From: Bacteriovoracia bacterium
GTDB taxonomy: Bacteria; Bdellovibrionota; Bacteriovoracia; Bacteriovoracales; Bacteriovoracaceae
Assembly (NCBI GenBank): GCA_030431635.1
Contig: JAUIIL010000006.1
Location: 1 to 64,000 of the forward strand
Length of the DNA stretch: 64,000 bases
Direction: 5' to 3'
The stretch's first letter is position 1; each line of letters starts with the position of its first letter. Positions 50,864-59,356 of the stretch are shown one piece after another. Both the position numbers and the translations under genes were made by a program. The notes below the pieces were generated by a model. The model was not told the origin of the DNA and ran no database searches. It saw only the letters and a list, made by a program, of their open reading frames with translations.

Positions 50864-52033
50864 TTTTGTCGCGAAAATGCCGATATTTCTCGGGGAGAGC
50901 TCTCTTTTAAAAAGCTCAAACACTTCAACGTTATATTTTTTTTCTTGCAAATAGATTGCTCTATCTAAAATAATATAAAGCTCAAGAGCACGACCTAGTA
51001 GGTTTCTAATAAGACTTAAACGAATATAAAAACAAACTTCATGAGACTTTTCTTCAAAATATTGGTTGAGAAATTCTTCACAAAAAGTGTGTTCGATACC
51101 AACTTTTTGAAATTGAATATTGGCATACTCAGCAAAACTCAGCTCATACTCAGTAGGGTGTGCGTTTCCTAGAGTGATAAAATGGGGTGCGAGCTGATGG
51201 TCTTGAGTGAGCATATGAAGGCTATAGCGGTATCTTTTAACTTTTTCTCGGCGGATTAAATCTTTTGGTTCGACTATCGTATGACTTCTTGTTGCAAGCA
51301 TCAACGCGTGCTGTGAAAGGGGAAGTGGATCTCCTTGTGAGAGTTGACTCAGATTATACTCATCTGAAACCTTATGGTAGCAACAGCCAAAATTCAAAAG
51401 CATTGTGGCCGAGCTCTCTTCAAAGTATCTGATAACTTGGTTACTTAAATTCCCGCAGCTATGTAACCCAAGACAAAGAGAGCCTGGATGAATCATACTG
51501 ATTAGAGTCTTTCTATCTTTAATAATATCTGCTTGTCTAAATTCAATAAGAGGAGAGTTTACCTGGCGACCTTTTGAAATAAGAGTTCTATCTGAATCAA
51601 GACATAAGCACTGAATTTTATTTTTTGTCGTTAAGCAGTGACTTAAATGACCAGCTCCACCAGCGAAATCCAAGGCCCTACCAGGAGATTTATTCTGAAG
51701 AAAAGAACTCACACATTCAATTTCATGATGTTTCTTAAGAGTGACTCCTGGTTTTAATTGACTCTCTTCAAGAGAGGGTACTTTGTTAGGAAGTTGAATC
51801 AGATCTTTCAACTCCTTTAGAAAAGATTGAAAAGAAGCCTCTGCCTGTAAAAAATTTAGTTTATTCTCAAGTTCAGTAAAAGAGTCGAAAGAATAATGAG
51901 CGAGGTCTTGGGCCCATTGAGTGTATTCTTCTTGAGGGAGGGTAGGATAGCGTTCAATGATTTCCATTTCCCATAAATAGTGATATTTCTTGAGAAAATC
52001 TCGAATATGAATAAATCTTTGTTTTATATCCAT
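50852..52033 (-). CDS. METTL25/RRNAD1-like SAM-dependent methyltransferase
   Basis: 393 residues, cytoplasmic. SAM-binding motif I is ALDFAGGAGHLSHCL near 117-131, motif II LCLDSDRTLI. Then come GLHSCGNLSNQVIRYF near 188-203 and LNFGCCYHKVS near 213-223, followed by PLSQHA; this LHxCG / GCCYH / PLS series is the mark of the Methyltransf_32 group, which includes eukaryotic METTL25 and RRNAD1. The substrate is unknown in bacteria. An N-terminal helical ~95-residue region precedes the catalytic domain. It is divergent from murD, 42 bases apart. Confidence 0.75.
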   Translation of the reverse strand: MDIKQRFIHIRDFLKKYHYLWEMEIIERYPTLPQEEYTQWAQDLAHYSFDSFTELENKLNFLQAEASFQSFLKELKDLIQLPNKVPSLEESQLKPGVTLKKHHEIECVSSFLQNKSPGRALDFAGGAGHLSHCLTTKNKIQCLCLDSDRTLISKGRQVNSPLIEFRQADIIKDRKTLISMIHPGSLCLGLHSCGNLSNQVIRYFEESSATMLLNFGCCYHKVSDEYNLSQLSQGDPLPLSQHALMLATRSHTIVEPKDLIRREKVKRYRYSLHMLTQDHQLAPHFITLGNAHPTEYELSFAEYANIQFQKVGIEHTFCEEFLNQYFEEKSHEVCFYIRLSLIRNLLGRALELYIILDRAIYLQEKKYNVEVFELFKRELSPRNIGIFATKLSS

Positions 52034-52075
52034 AATGTTATTTAACAGAGTTTTAAAAAGGTTTAAAGAGGATTT

Positions 52076-53347
52076 ATGGCCCTGGGAATATTAGGATTAG
52101 GAGTTTCTGGACTCGCAGCTCTTAAGCTTGCGCTTAAAAACCAAGAACAGGTTTATGCTATTAATCAAGGGGAGCCAGAGAGTTGGGAATGTTACTCTGA
52201 GCTAGAATCTCTTATGAATACTCAGCATATGCTTGCTCAAAAAGAGGAACTTGAAGTAGAGCTAGATGAGCTCATAATTAGTCCAGGAGTAGACCCTCGA
52301 ATTCCCTTTATTTCAAAACTGCGCTCAAAAGGAGTGAAGATAATTTCTGAAATTGAGTACGCTTCGCGTTTTATTGAAATTCCTATTATTGGTATTACGG
52401 GAACAAATGGAAAAACGACAACATGTACTTTACTGGCCTTAGCACTTGAGATGCTAGGAAAAAAAACGTTCTTAGGAGGAAATATTGGCAATGCACTTAG
52501 TTTGCTCCCATTAAGTTCTGAAGAATTTGATTACGCTGTTGTTGAACTCTCTAGTTTTCAACTAGAGGCCATAGAGACTTTTAGACCTAAAGTTGCCTGT
52601 ATCCTTAATATTAGTAAAAGCCATTCTGAGCGTTATGAAAACTCGATAGAGTATGCTCAAGCAAAATTTAATATTATTAAAAATTTACAAAACACAGATG
52701 TTTTCATTTACCCTCAAAACTGTTTTGGTCTCGATGAGAAAGTTTTCAATCACTATTGTCATAAAGTTGAAGTGACTCAAGAGATGATCATGGCCACTCA
52801 AACTTTACTTGATTTTAGTCAAATGAAAGTCGTTGGTGAACATTACCCGGAGATGTTTACTTTTCTAAGACTTATTCTTGAAAAACTCAATCTTTTTTCA
52901 ACAGAAGCCTTAGAAGAGATTATCAAAAATTTCACTGGTCTTGAGCACCGAATTGAGTTTGTAAAAGATGATGGGAAGCGAGTTTTTTATAATGATTCTA
53001 AAAGTACAAACCTTGCTTCAACGGTTAATGCGATACGCTCTTTTAAAGGCCCTGTCCACTTAATCATGGGTGGACAGTTAAGAGAGAATGATATCAGTGA
53101 TTTTGAACGATTAATTAATATTCAGGAGAGAATCTCCTCTCTTTTCCTCTTTGGTGAGTCAAGTGATTTGATTATGCAAAACTTTCCACATGCATTTAGG
53201 TACAAAAAAATTGAACAATTTGTAGACGCTTTTGAAGATGTTACAGAAGGAGTTCTTCTTTACTCGCCTGGATTTCCTTCTTTTGATATGTTTAAAAACT
53301 ATAAAGAAAGAGGAAAAAGCTTTAAAAATGCGGTTTTGAAAGTATGA
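52076..53347 (+). CDS. murD: UDP-N-acetylmuramoyl-L-alanine--D-glutamate ligase
   Basis: 423 residues, slightly short for MurD (about 440-450). The N-terminal UDP-binding Rossmann region is GILGLGVSGLAALKLA (3-18), ISPGVDPRIPF follows, the ATP loop is GITGTNGKTTTCTLLA near 106-121, then GGNIGNAL, LSSFQLEAIE, and NDSKSTNLASTVNAI near 300-314. It adds D-Glu to UDP-MurNAc-L-Ala in peptidoglycan synthesis. No other mur/dcw genes are adjacent, so it is outside the usual cluster. AGAGGA precedes the ATG; the stop overlaps the next start (ATGA). Confidence 0.93.
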   Translation: MALGILGLGVSGLAALKLALKNQEQVYAINQGEPESWECYSELESLMNTQHMLAQKEELEVELDELIISPGVDPRIPFISKLRSKGVKIISEIEYASRFIEIPIIGITGTNGKTTTCTLLALALEMLGKKTFLGGNIGNALSLLPLSSEEFDYAVVELSSFQLEAIETFRPKVACILNISKSHSERYENSIEYAQAKFNIIKNLQNTDVFIYPQNCFGLDEKVFNHYCHKVEVTQEMIMATQTLLDFSQMKVVGEHYPEMFTFLRLILEKLNLFSTEALEEIIKNFTGLEHRIEFVKDDGKRVFYNDSKSTNLASTVNAIRSFKGPVHLIMGGQLRENDISDFERLINIQERISSLFLFGESSDLIMQNFPHAFRYKKIEQFVDAFEDVTEGVLLYSPGFPSFDMFKNYKERGKSFKNAVLKV

Positions 53348-54177
53348 TTTATAAATTTCTTTTTTTTCTATTAATATTACCGGTTTTATCCTTTTCAGGT
53401 GTTAACTGCTCATTAATCAATAAATTAAACCCTGATTGTTTTCAAAAGCGAGTAGAGGCCAGACTTAATATAGCTCTCCTTTATTATGGAGAGCAAATGA
53501 TAGAAGAAGAACTACAGGATATCGGCGACCGATTAAAAGAGGAATTCAAAAAAAGTACTAGGAATCTTATTTCTCTTAATGTTAAAGATATAAAAAGAAT
53601 TAGTTTTGAAGACAAATTGCCTAAAAACTTTCAAATCCCAGGTGTTCATGATGAAGAAGATTTAATGAATCTATGGCATCATGGCTTCTATAGAGGAAAC
53701 CTTATCTCTAAAGTCTATGAGGTTTATAAAAAAAGAGTTTCTCAAAAAAAATTAAAAGAAATAGATGCCATTGTCGTTATCACAAGCGCTCAGTTTGAAG
53801 ACTTGGCCCTCTCTTATGGAAGATTAGCTGTTATTGAATATCCGACCTACGGTCGATGGGGGCACCCAGGGGAAATGGTTATCTTTTATCCTTCACAGAC
53901 AATGTTAGTTGATACTCTTATTCACGAAGTTGGGCATATCTTGGGGTTAAAACATTCAAGTGAAGAATGTTTTGATCTTGAGACAGAAGAGCAAAGAGCG
54001 CAGTGCTGCGCTGAAGATCCTAATAGTGAAGGGGTTATGAGTCATTGTAGAAATCGTTATTCACCAGAAGTTGTGCATGAATTTAGTCAGTGTCAAATTG
54101 AGAATATAGAAAAAAGTATTTTACCGAGTTTGCTCAAGGGTAAAAAGCATCAAGCTTTATTCAGAGAGAAATGTTAG
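53344..54177 (+). CDS. Exported metzincin zinc metallopeptidase
   Basis: 277 residues. Signal peptide ~1-17 (core FLFFLLILPVLSFS). The metzincin zinc site is LIHEVGHILGLKH near 195-207 (HExxHxxGxxH), followed by a Cys-rich segment and a Met-turn candidate GVMSHC near 235-240. Eight or so Cys suggest disulfides outside the cytoplasm. The N-terminal half (Lys/Glu-rich helices, then a strand region VIITSAQFEDLALSYGRL) resembles archaemetzincin or matrixin-like catalytic domains. Its ATG overlaps the murD stop, an unexpected pairing of a peptidoglycan gene with a secreted protease. Confidence 0.8.
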   Translation: MIYKFLFFLLILPVLSFSGVNCSLINKLNPDCFQKRVEARLNIALLYYGEQMIEEELQDIGDRLKEEFKKSTRNLISLNVKDIKRISFEDKLPKNFQIPGVHDEEDLMNLWHHGFYRGNLISKVYEVYKKRVSQKKLKEIDAIVVITSAQFEDLALSYGRLAVIEYPTYGRWGHPGEMVIFYPSQTMLVDTLIHEVGHILGLKHSSEECFDLETEEQRAQCCAEDPNSEGVMSHCRNRYSPEVVHEFSQCQIENIEKSILPSLLKGKKHQALFREKC

Positions 54178-54335
54178 TTAATTTCGTGTGGAATTTCAGT
54201 CGCCGAAATTTTTCTTACTTGGTGAGATTGTTCAATCTCTCTTGGTCGATTTGAAGCAAAAGAAACTTCGAGAGTGATTTTGACGAAAAATATTCCAAGT
54301 ATAACAACAACGAGTGAACTAATTCTCTTATCCAT
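54174..54335 (-). CDS. Very small single-pass membrane protein
   Basis: 53 residues, found by reading the gap between two genes. MDKRIS is followed by a hydrophobic segment (SLVVVILGIFFVKITLEV, about 6-24) and a polar tail ending IPHEIN. AAGGG lies nine bases before the ATG. The frame has no internal stop, overlaps the end of the metallopeptidase gene by four bases, and sits upstream of nothing on its strand. Function unknown; existence moderately supported. Confidence 0.45.
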   Translation of the reverse strand: MDKRISSLVVVILGIFFVKITLEVSFASNRPREIEQSHQVRKISATEIPHEIN

Positions 54336-54422
54336 CTTTGGCCCTTTTTAAATAGATAACTTTCACCATTCATGTCGGTTAAGTAGTGGAAATACTTTAG
54401 GAAAAAATAGTAACCTATTGAT

Positions 54423-55592
54423 TTAGTTGGTTTTGAGGCGAGAGAAAAACTCTTCAATATCACTCTTATCTGTATAGAGGGCAAATCCTAAGCGGAGGCG
54501 GTTGTTCCGGTAGTCACATAGGATTTTGTGCTCTTTAAGCCTATTATAGGCTTCCTGGGCCTCATGTGAGCTCTTAAATTCATGAACAAAAAAATGTCCA
54601 TGGCCATTTAAATCTTCAAGTAAGAGTTTACTTGAGTTTAGTAGTGTTGAAGTTTTTTTTAATAGAGATAAGTATTCTTTTTGTCTTTCTTGAACATATT
54701 GATGGATTTTCTCAACTGTTATGTTGTTTTCAAAAAACATTTTCCAAATATAGCTAAAGCGGTAAAAACCTGTTGGCTCGATTGTTGAACCCCAAAAGCG
54801 CATTCCATCTTTGGCGAATTGAACTTTTTGAGGTTGCTCTCCAGAGAGTTCATCAAACCCAGAAAACCAACCTGTACTAAGCGGTCTAAGTTGGCAGTTA
54901 GGAGGAAGAGTCATAAAACAAACTCCTTCACCTGCTTGAAGATACTTATAGCCTCCTCCCAAATAGAAAATACGGTTTTCCCACCTTGAGATATCTACAG
55001 GAAGAGCACCAACGCAGTGATAGCCATCGATACAAATAATCGTTTCACTATTGTTCACAGAGCTAATGATTCTATCAATTTGCTCTGAGCTCAGAGCGTA
55101 ACCAGAATTAAAAAAGACATGAGAAAAATAAATAAAATCATAGTCCTGAGAGTTAATTTCTTGAATAAAGCTTTGAACAAACTCATCAAGTCCTCTCGCT
55201 GTTGTTATTTTTGTTGAGTTTACTTTTTCCCATTCTTGAAGTCTTCTGAGTTGTCTATCAAAGGAGTAGAATTCAGAGTCACTTGTGAGGATACGGATGT
55301 GATCTTTTTCAAAAAGAGTGGAGAGAAGTTTAAAAACCAGTTCGTGAGTATTTGTTGCAAAAGAGATGTCACTTGGACGTGAAAAATTTAAGATTTTGGC
55401 CAAAAGAGTTTGGCAACTAGGAATAATTTTTTCAAAAAATTTATCCCACTTATCATCAACTAACTCGCAAGCATCTCTCCAGCAGTCATTAACTGCTTGA
55501 TGGGCAACATCTGGCCAATAGTGATGGGAGTGAGCTGCCAAGTGGATATGGCTTTTTTGGGTCTCAAGAAAATGTTGGTAAAACTCTTTCAT
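54423..55592 (-). CDS. kynU: Kynureninase-like PLP enzyme (aminotransferase class V)
   Basis: 389 residues, fold type I. PLP-binding features: ICIDGYHCVGALPVDIS near 188-204 (Asp and His contacting the pyridine ring) and YLGGGYKYLQAGEG near 212-225, whose Lys carries PLP. The N-terminal LAAHSHHYWPDVAHQAV and the C-terminal LRLGFALYTDKSDIEEFF match kynureninase-type proteins. With the upstream tryptophan dioxygenase it would cleave kynurenine to anthranilate and alanine. Its ATG overlaps the dioxygenase stop by four bases. No kynurenine formamidase is adjacent. Kynureninase is inferred from the pairing; a generic class V aminotransferase is the alternative. Confidence 0.78.
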   Translation of the reverse strand: MKEFYQHFLETQKSHIHLAAHSHHYWPDVAHQAVNDCWRDACELVDDKWDKFFEKIIPSCQTLLAKILNFSRPSDISFATNTHELVFKLLSTLFEKDHIRILTSDSEFYSFDRQLRRLQEWEKVNSTKITTARGLDEFVQSFIQEINSQDYDFIYFSHVFFNSGYALSSEQIDRIISSVNNSETIICIDGYHCVGALPVDISRWENRIFYLGGGYKYLQAGEGVCFMTLPPNCQLRPLSTGWFSGFDELSGEQPQKVQFAKDGMRFWGSTIEPTGFYRFSYIWKMFFENNITVEKIHQYVQERQKEYLSLLKKTSTLLNSSKLLLEDLNGHGHFFVHEFKSSHEAQEAYNRLKEHKILCDYRNNRLRLGFALYTDKSDIEEFFSRLKTN

Positions 55593-56683
55593 CGGTTTTT
55601 GTAGAAGCCAAACCCAAGCTCACGTTTGAGAGTTTCTGGGAGTTCGGGCCTAAGAGATTTTGGAATAAGAAAAGTGGCCAGGTTAAAAAAATCAAGAAAA
55701 ACACGAGAGTTCTCTGTTGTTTTCTTCAAGTACTCATGCCCAGAAGATCCTCCTGTTCCGATCTTAGAACCAAGAAGCCGATGGGCCATAATAGCATGGC
55801 GATAGCGCCATGTTGTAAAGAGCTCATCAATATCAATAAGTGATTGCAATAAATCAAAGGGAAGAGAGAGAATAGGCTCATCGCGGTTAAGAAGAATGAA
55901 AACGGCAGCAAGAGTGGCCTTCCTCGATAAGCGTCTTTGTCCTGTTTTGAGAATTTTGTCGTACTCTTCGTCGTTAAAAAGAACATCAAAAGAGTGTTGT
56001 GTTTGAACAAGGTTATTAAGTTCTAAAGCTTTGAGTTCTTGATTTAAGAAGGGGTTATTCTCAATAGTGACTCTATCTCTTTGAAACATTCCAATCACTA
56101 TTTGTTGAAATTTATGCCAATAATCAAATCCCTCGATGTCGGTAAAGGGCATTCTCTCAAGCCATCTTTCAACAAGGCTAAAAAGTCCAGGTTGCTTTTC
56201 CACATCGGCCAAAGCCTTCTTGTCTACCTCATTAAGTCTTGAGTTAAAAAACTTCTTCTCCATAGGTGTTCGGTACTCACTTTTGAGTCCAAGTTTCACT
56301 TCCACAAAACGAAACTGGAGAGATTGAAAACCAGAAGCAGGTAAAAGGTAATCCCTGAAATCCATAAAATCCAAAGGAGTCATTGTTTCCATGACTCTAA
56401 TTTGCTCAATTAGAATTTTTTGAATCTCAACCACTCTCTTAAGTCTTGAGACAATTGTATGTAAAGACTCTTCGGCCACGAAGTTCTCTTTAAAAATATG
56501 AATCATGGAGTCAAGTTCATGAATAATTTGTTTAAACCAAAGTTCATAGGTTTGGTGAGTAATGATGAAAAGCGTTTCATCATGGGCCTGTTCTCCAAAC
56601 TTCGCACTTTCACAATCCTGGGCATTAAGGATTTTGTTCAGTTGGAGGTAGTCTGGATAATAGAGGGGTTGTTTTTCAATCAT
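55589..56683 (-). CDS. kynA: Tryptophan 2,3-dioxygenase
   Basis: 364 residues. It opens the indole ring of L-tryptophan to N-formylkynurenine using heme iron. Conserved blocks: YPDYLQLNKILNAQ near 9-22, ITHQTYELWFKQIIHEL near 41-57, FRDYLLPASGFQSLQFR near 108-124 and WRYRHAIMAHRLLGSKIGTG near 291-310, which contains the proximal heme His. Heme and substrate residues (Arg, His, Thr) look intact. It is translationally coupled to the kynureninase-like gene downstream and divergent from the aminopeptidase gene. Confidence 0.95.
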   Translation of the reverse strand: MIEKQPLYYPDYLQLNKILNAQDCESAKFGEQAHDETLFIITHQTYELWFKQIIHELDSMIHIFKENFVAEESLHTIVSRLKRVVEIQKILIEQIRVMETMTPLDFMDFRDYLLPASGFQSLQFRFVEVKLGLKSEYRTPMEKKFFNSRLNEVDKKALADVEKQPGLFSLVERWLERMPFTDIEGFDYWHKFQQIVIGMFQRDRVTIENNPFLNQELKALELNNLVQTQHSFDVLFNDEEYDKILKTGQRRLSRKATLAAVFILLNRDEPILSLPFDLLQSLIDIDELFTTWRYRHAIMAHRLLGSKIGTGGSSGHEYLKKTTENSRVFLDFFNLATFLIPKSLRPELPETLKRELGFGFYKNR

Positions 56684-56759
56684 GAATAATAACTTGCCTG
56701 TAAAATTCCAAATTGTCAGTAAATTGTGGTATAACCTATGGGAAGAAAGGAATTATACT

Positions 56760-58505
56760 ATGCAAAATAATCTTAATCTCACCCATATTCAAATAAAAAA
56801 ATATATTGATGCTTTGAAAGACTTTATGCGCCAAGAAAAACTAGAGGGCTTTTATATTTCAAGTTTTGATAAGTATATCAGTGAATATAATCCACTAGAG
56901 GATTGTCACCGTTACTACTTTACGGGCTTTACCGGTTCAATGGCCGAAGTTTTAGTTCTACCTGAAGCCAAGGTTAAGCTCTACGTTGATGGAAGGTACT
57001 GGGAGCAAGCTGATAATGAAGTAGATTTAAATGAGGTTGAAGTGGTAAAGTGTGAAACACATCCCGCTCAAGAACTTGTTGATACGTTATCTCGTCTTAA
57101 ATTAAAAAATATTGCCGTTGAATCAGAGAGAACCCCCTTATCTTTTGCTCAAAAACTTGAAGCCCAGTGGAACATTTCCTATATCCCAACCACTAAACTG
57201 CAAAGTCTTATTCCTTTTAAAGGGTATAGCTCTCAAAAGCCAGTTGAATTCTTGGCCCCTGAGTTTAGAGGTCCAGATACACAAGAGAAACTTAACCGAA
57301 TTATTTCAGATGATTCAGAAGGTTTTTTTACTGCGGCTTTAGATAGTGTTGCTTGGATTACAAATTGCCGAGGATACCATCTGCCAAATCAAAGTAGTTT
57401 TATGGGAAGGGCCTTATTAACGAAAAATAAGGTTTATGTTTTGGTAGATGAAGGAATTAATGTTTCACAAGAAGCACAGGCGCAAAGTGGGCTTGCTTTT
57501 ATTTGGATTAAGGAAGGGCAATTACTAAAAGTATTGCAAGAAATCCAAGCAAAAGAGAAATTAACTTTTGTAAAATATGATAAAACTCAGATTAACTCAG
57601 CGGACTTTAACGATCTCAAAAAAACTTTTGGTGAGTCTTCTCTTATTAATCATACCGGAGGTCTTACAACTTATCATTGTATAAAAGAAGCCTCTGAAGT
57701 AGCAGAAATAGAAAGGTCATTTGAAAAGGCCAACAAAGCTATTTACAACACAATCAACTATGTCAAAGAAATGGTAGGAGAGGGTAAAAAAATCACGGAA
57801 CTTGATATTTATCATCAGACAAGCAAAGAGTATAAAAAAATGGGAGCGAAGTCTCAAAGCTTTAATACAATTGCTGGAGTTGGGAGTAATAGTTCTATCA
57901 TCCACTTCTCTTCTCCTTCTGATGAAAGAGTCGTGAAAAATAGTGATTTTATCCTCCTTGATTCAGGAGGATACTTTGACGGAGGGTTCGCCACAGATAC
58001 CACCAGGACATTCTTGGCCGATGACTCTATTGCAGCCGATAAAAAATTTATCAAAATGTACACTCTTGTCCTTAAAGGATTAATCACGCTTCAAAACTCA
58101 ACTTTTCCAGAAGGAGTGCCTGGAAGTGTCATTGATGGTTTTACTCGTTATGCTCTTTACCAAGAGGGATTCGATTATAAGCATGGAACAGGTCATGGTG
58201 TTGGTATTCATGTTCATGAACCAGGAGTGAGAATTAGTACTGTTTCTCAAGTTCCGATGAAGGAAGGACAACTCGTTTCCCTAGAGCCAGGTTGTTATGA
58301 GCCAGGTTACGGAGGAGTGAGGCTTGAAAACATTGCTTTGGTTATAAAGAATGAAGAGAAACCAGGGTTTTTAAAGTTTAAAAACCTTGTCTGGATAGGT
58401 TTTGAAGAAGAACTTATTGATGAGTCTTTACTCAATTATCAAGAGAGACAATGGCTTGAGCAGTATGAAGCTGAGTGCGAGAAAAGAGGAAACAGTTTTC
58501 GTTAG
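56760..58505 (+). CDS. pepP: Xaa-Pro aminopeptidase (M24, aminopeptidase P type)
   Basis: 581 residues from the ATG at 56760, preceded by AAAGGA; an in-frame ATG at 56682 is rejected because it overlaps the divergent kynA start and lies before a likely promoter. Two creatinase-like N-terminal domains are followed by the pita-bread metal site: LLDSGGYFDGGFATDTTRTF (two Asp), KHGTGHGVGIHVHEP (His), LEPGCYEPG (Glu) and GGVRLEN (Glu). The three-domain architecture (~580-600 residues) matches eukaryotic-type APP1. It removes N-terminal residues ahead of proline, cytoplasmic as no signal is seen. Confidence 0.9.
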   Translation: MQNNLNLTHIQIKKYIDALKDFMRQEKLEGFYISSFDKYISEYNPLEDCHRYYFTGFTGSMAEVLVLPEAKVKLYVDGRYWEQADNEVDLNEVEVVKCETHPAQELVDTLSRLKLKNIAVESERTPLSFAQKLEAQWNISYIPTTKLQSLIPFKGYSSQKPVEFLAPEFRGPDTQEKLNRIISDDSEGFFTAALDSVAWITNCRGYHLPNQSSFMGRALLTKNKVYVLVDEGINVSQEAQAQSGLAFIWIKEGQLLKVLQEIQAKEKLTFVKYDKTQINSADFNDLKKTFGESSLINHTGGLTTYHCIKEASEVAEIERSFEKANKAIYNTINYVKEMVGEGKKITELDIYHQTSKEYKKMGAKSQSFNTIAGVGSNSSIIHFSSPSDERVVKNSDFILLDSGGYFDGGFATDTTRTFLADDSIAADKKFIKMYTLVLKGLITLQNSTFPEGVPGSVIDGFTRYALYQEGFDYKHGTGHGVGIHVHEPGVRISTVSQVPMKEGQLVSLEPGCYEPGYGGVRLENIALVIKNEEKPGFLKFKNLVWIGFEEELIDESLLNYQERQWLEQYEAECEKRGNSFR

Positions 58506-58513
58506 AAAATTTT

Positions 58514-59356
58514 TTACTTATTTTTTAGATAAAGAAAACTTCTTTTTGTCAGTCCCACGAGAAGAAATCCTAGTAAAATAAGGGCAAAAGAAAAGCCAGT
58601 AGGATTACGAGGCTCATTTTCTTCATCAATTCTTTTAATGGTTCCAAATAGCCCACAACCATCAAGTTTAACAGGATAAAGATAAGAAACGCCAAGAGCA
58701 TCATCCACTGTCAGAGCTGTCCTGACGCCAAGACTTTGCTCGTACATGAGAGAGTGAGTTTGTTCACTATGTCCAAGACCAACGGCATGGCCTAGTTCAT
58801 GAGCAACGATAGCGATAATTTCACTGGCACTTTTATCTTTAATGGCCACACTCGAGTCAGCTGTGTTCATTAAAACAACAGAACCTACAATATTAGTTCC
58901 AGAGAGATTATTCATCGTTGTTGCGGCCAGAATACTTGTACTATAAGTACCTGTTTGAGGAAAATTTTGATTATCATTTGCGTTTGTACTACAGGCAACA
59001 TAAATTCCAGAAACTTGTGGAACTTTGGTTGCATTCGTACAATCTGATGGCGGGTAGCTAGCATCCCAGTTACAAAGCTCTCCTGTTGTAAAATCCGTTG
59101 AACTTCCACTGACTTTTCCAGCAGGAACGAGGACTAGTTTACTAGTTGAGACACTATTCCACATACGTGTGGCTTCTTCTACATAACCAACGAGATCATC
59201 TTCAGTGAAGTTTCCATGAGCACAAGCATTGTTTCCTTCATCGACAACATAAACAGGAACTTCATGATGGCCAAACTGCAGAGTGACGTTGGCAAAAAGA
59301 GTAAACCCCCAAACATGGAGAGGAAGAGTGGAGAGAAGTGAAATCCATTTCATCAT
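58514..59356 (-). CDS. Matrixin-like metzincin with C-terminal membrane anchor
   Basis: 280 residues. The signal peptide is short (about 1-21, ending FANV or nearby). Zinc site AHELGHAVGLGHSEQTHSLMY near 186-206: HExxHxxGxxH, with SLMY providing the Met-turn. Disulfide-capable Cys pairs lie in the N-terminal half. After a linker (NEPRNPTG) comes a C-terminal membrane segment (FSFALILLGFLLVGL, about 255-270) and a basic tail, a layout like CTERM-type sorting signals. It overlaps the upstream outer-membrane protein gene by four bases. Probably a surface-anchored protease. Confidence 0.82.
   Translation of the reverse strand: MMKWISLLSTLPLHVWGFTLFANVTLQFGHHEVPVYVVDEGNNACAHGNFTEDDLVGYVEEATRMWNSVSTSKLVLVPAGKVSGSSTDFTTGELCNWDASYPPSDCTNATKVPQVSGIYVACSTNANDNQNFPQTGTYSTSILAATTMNNLSGTNIVGSVVLMNTADSSVAIKDKSASEIIAIVAHELGHAVGLGHSEQTHSLMYEQSLGVRTALTVDDALGVSYLYPVKLDGCGLFGTIKRIDEENEPRNPTGFSFALILLGFLLVGLTKRSFLYLKNK

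Noticed and set aside
56682-56759. Longer N-terminus for the Xaa-Pro aminopeptidase
   Set aside because: It would overlap the divergent kynA start codon and adds residues absent from the family; the ATG at 56760 has AAAGGA.
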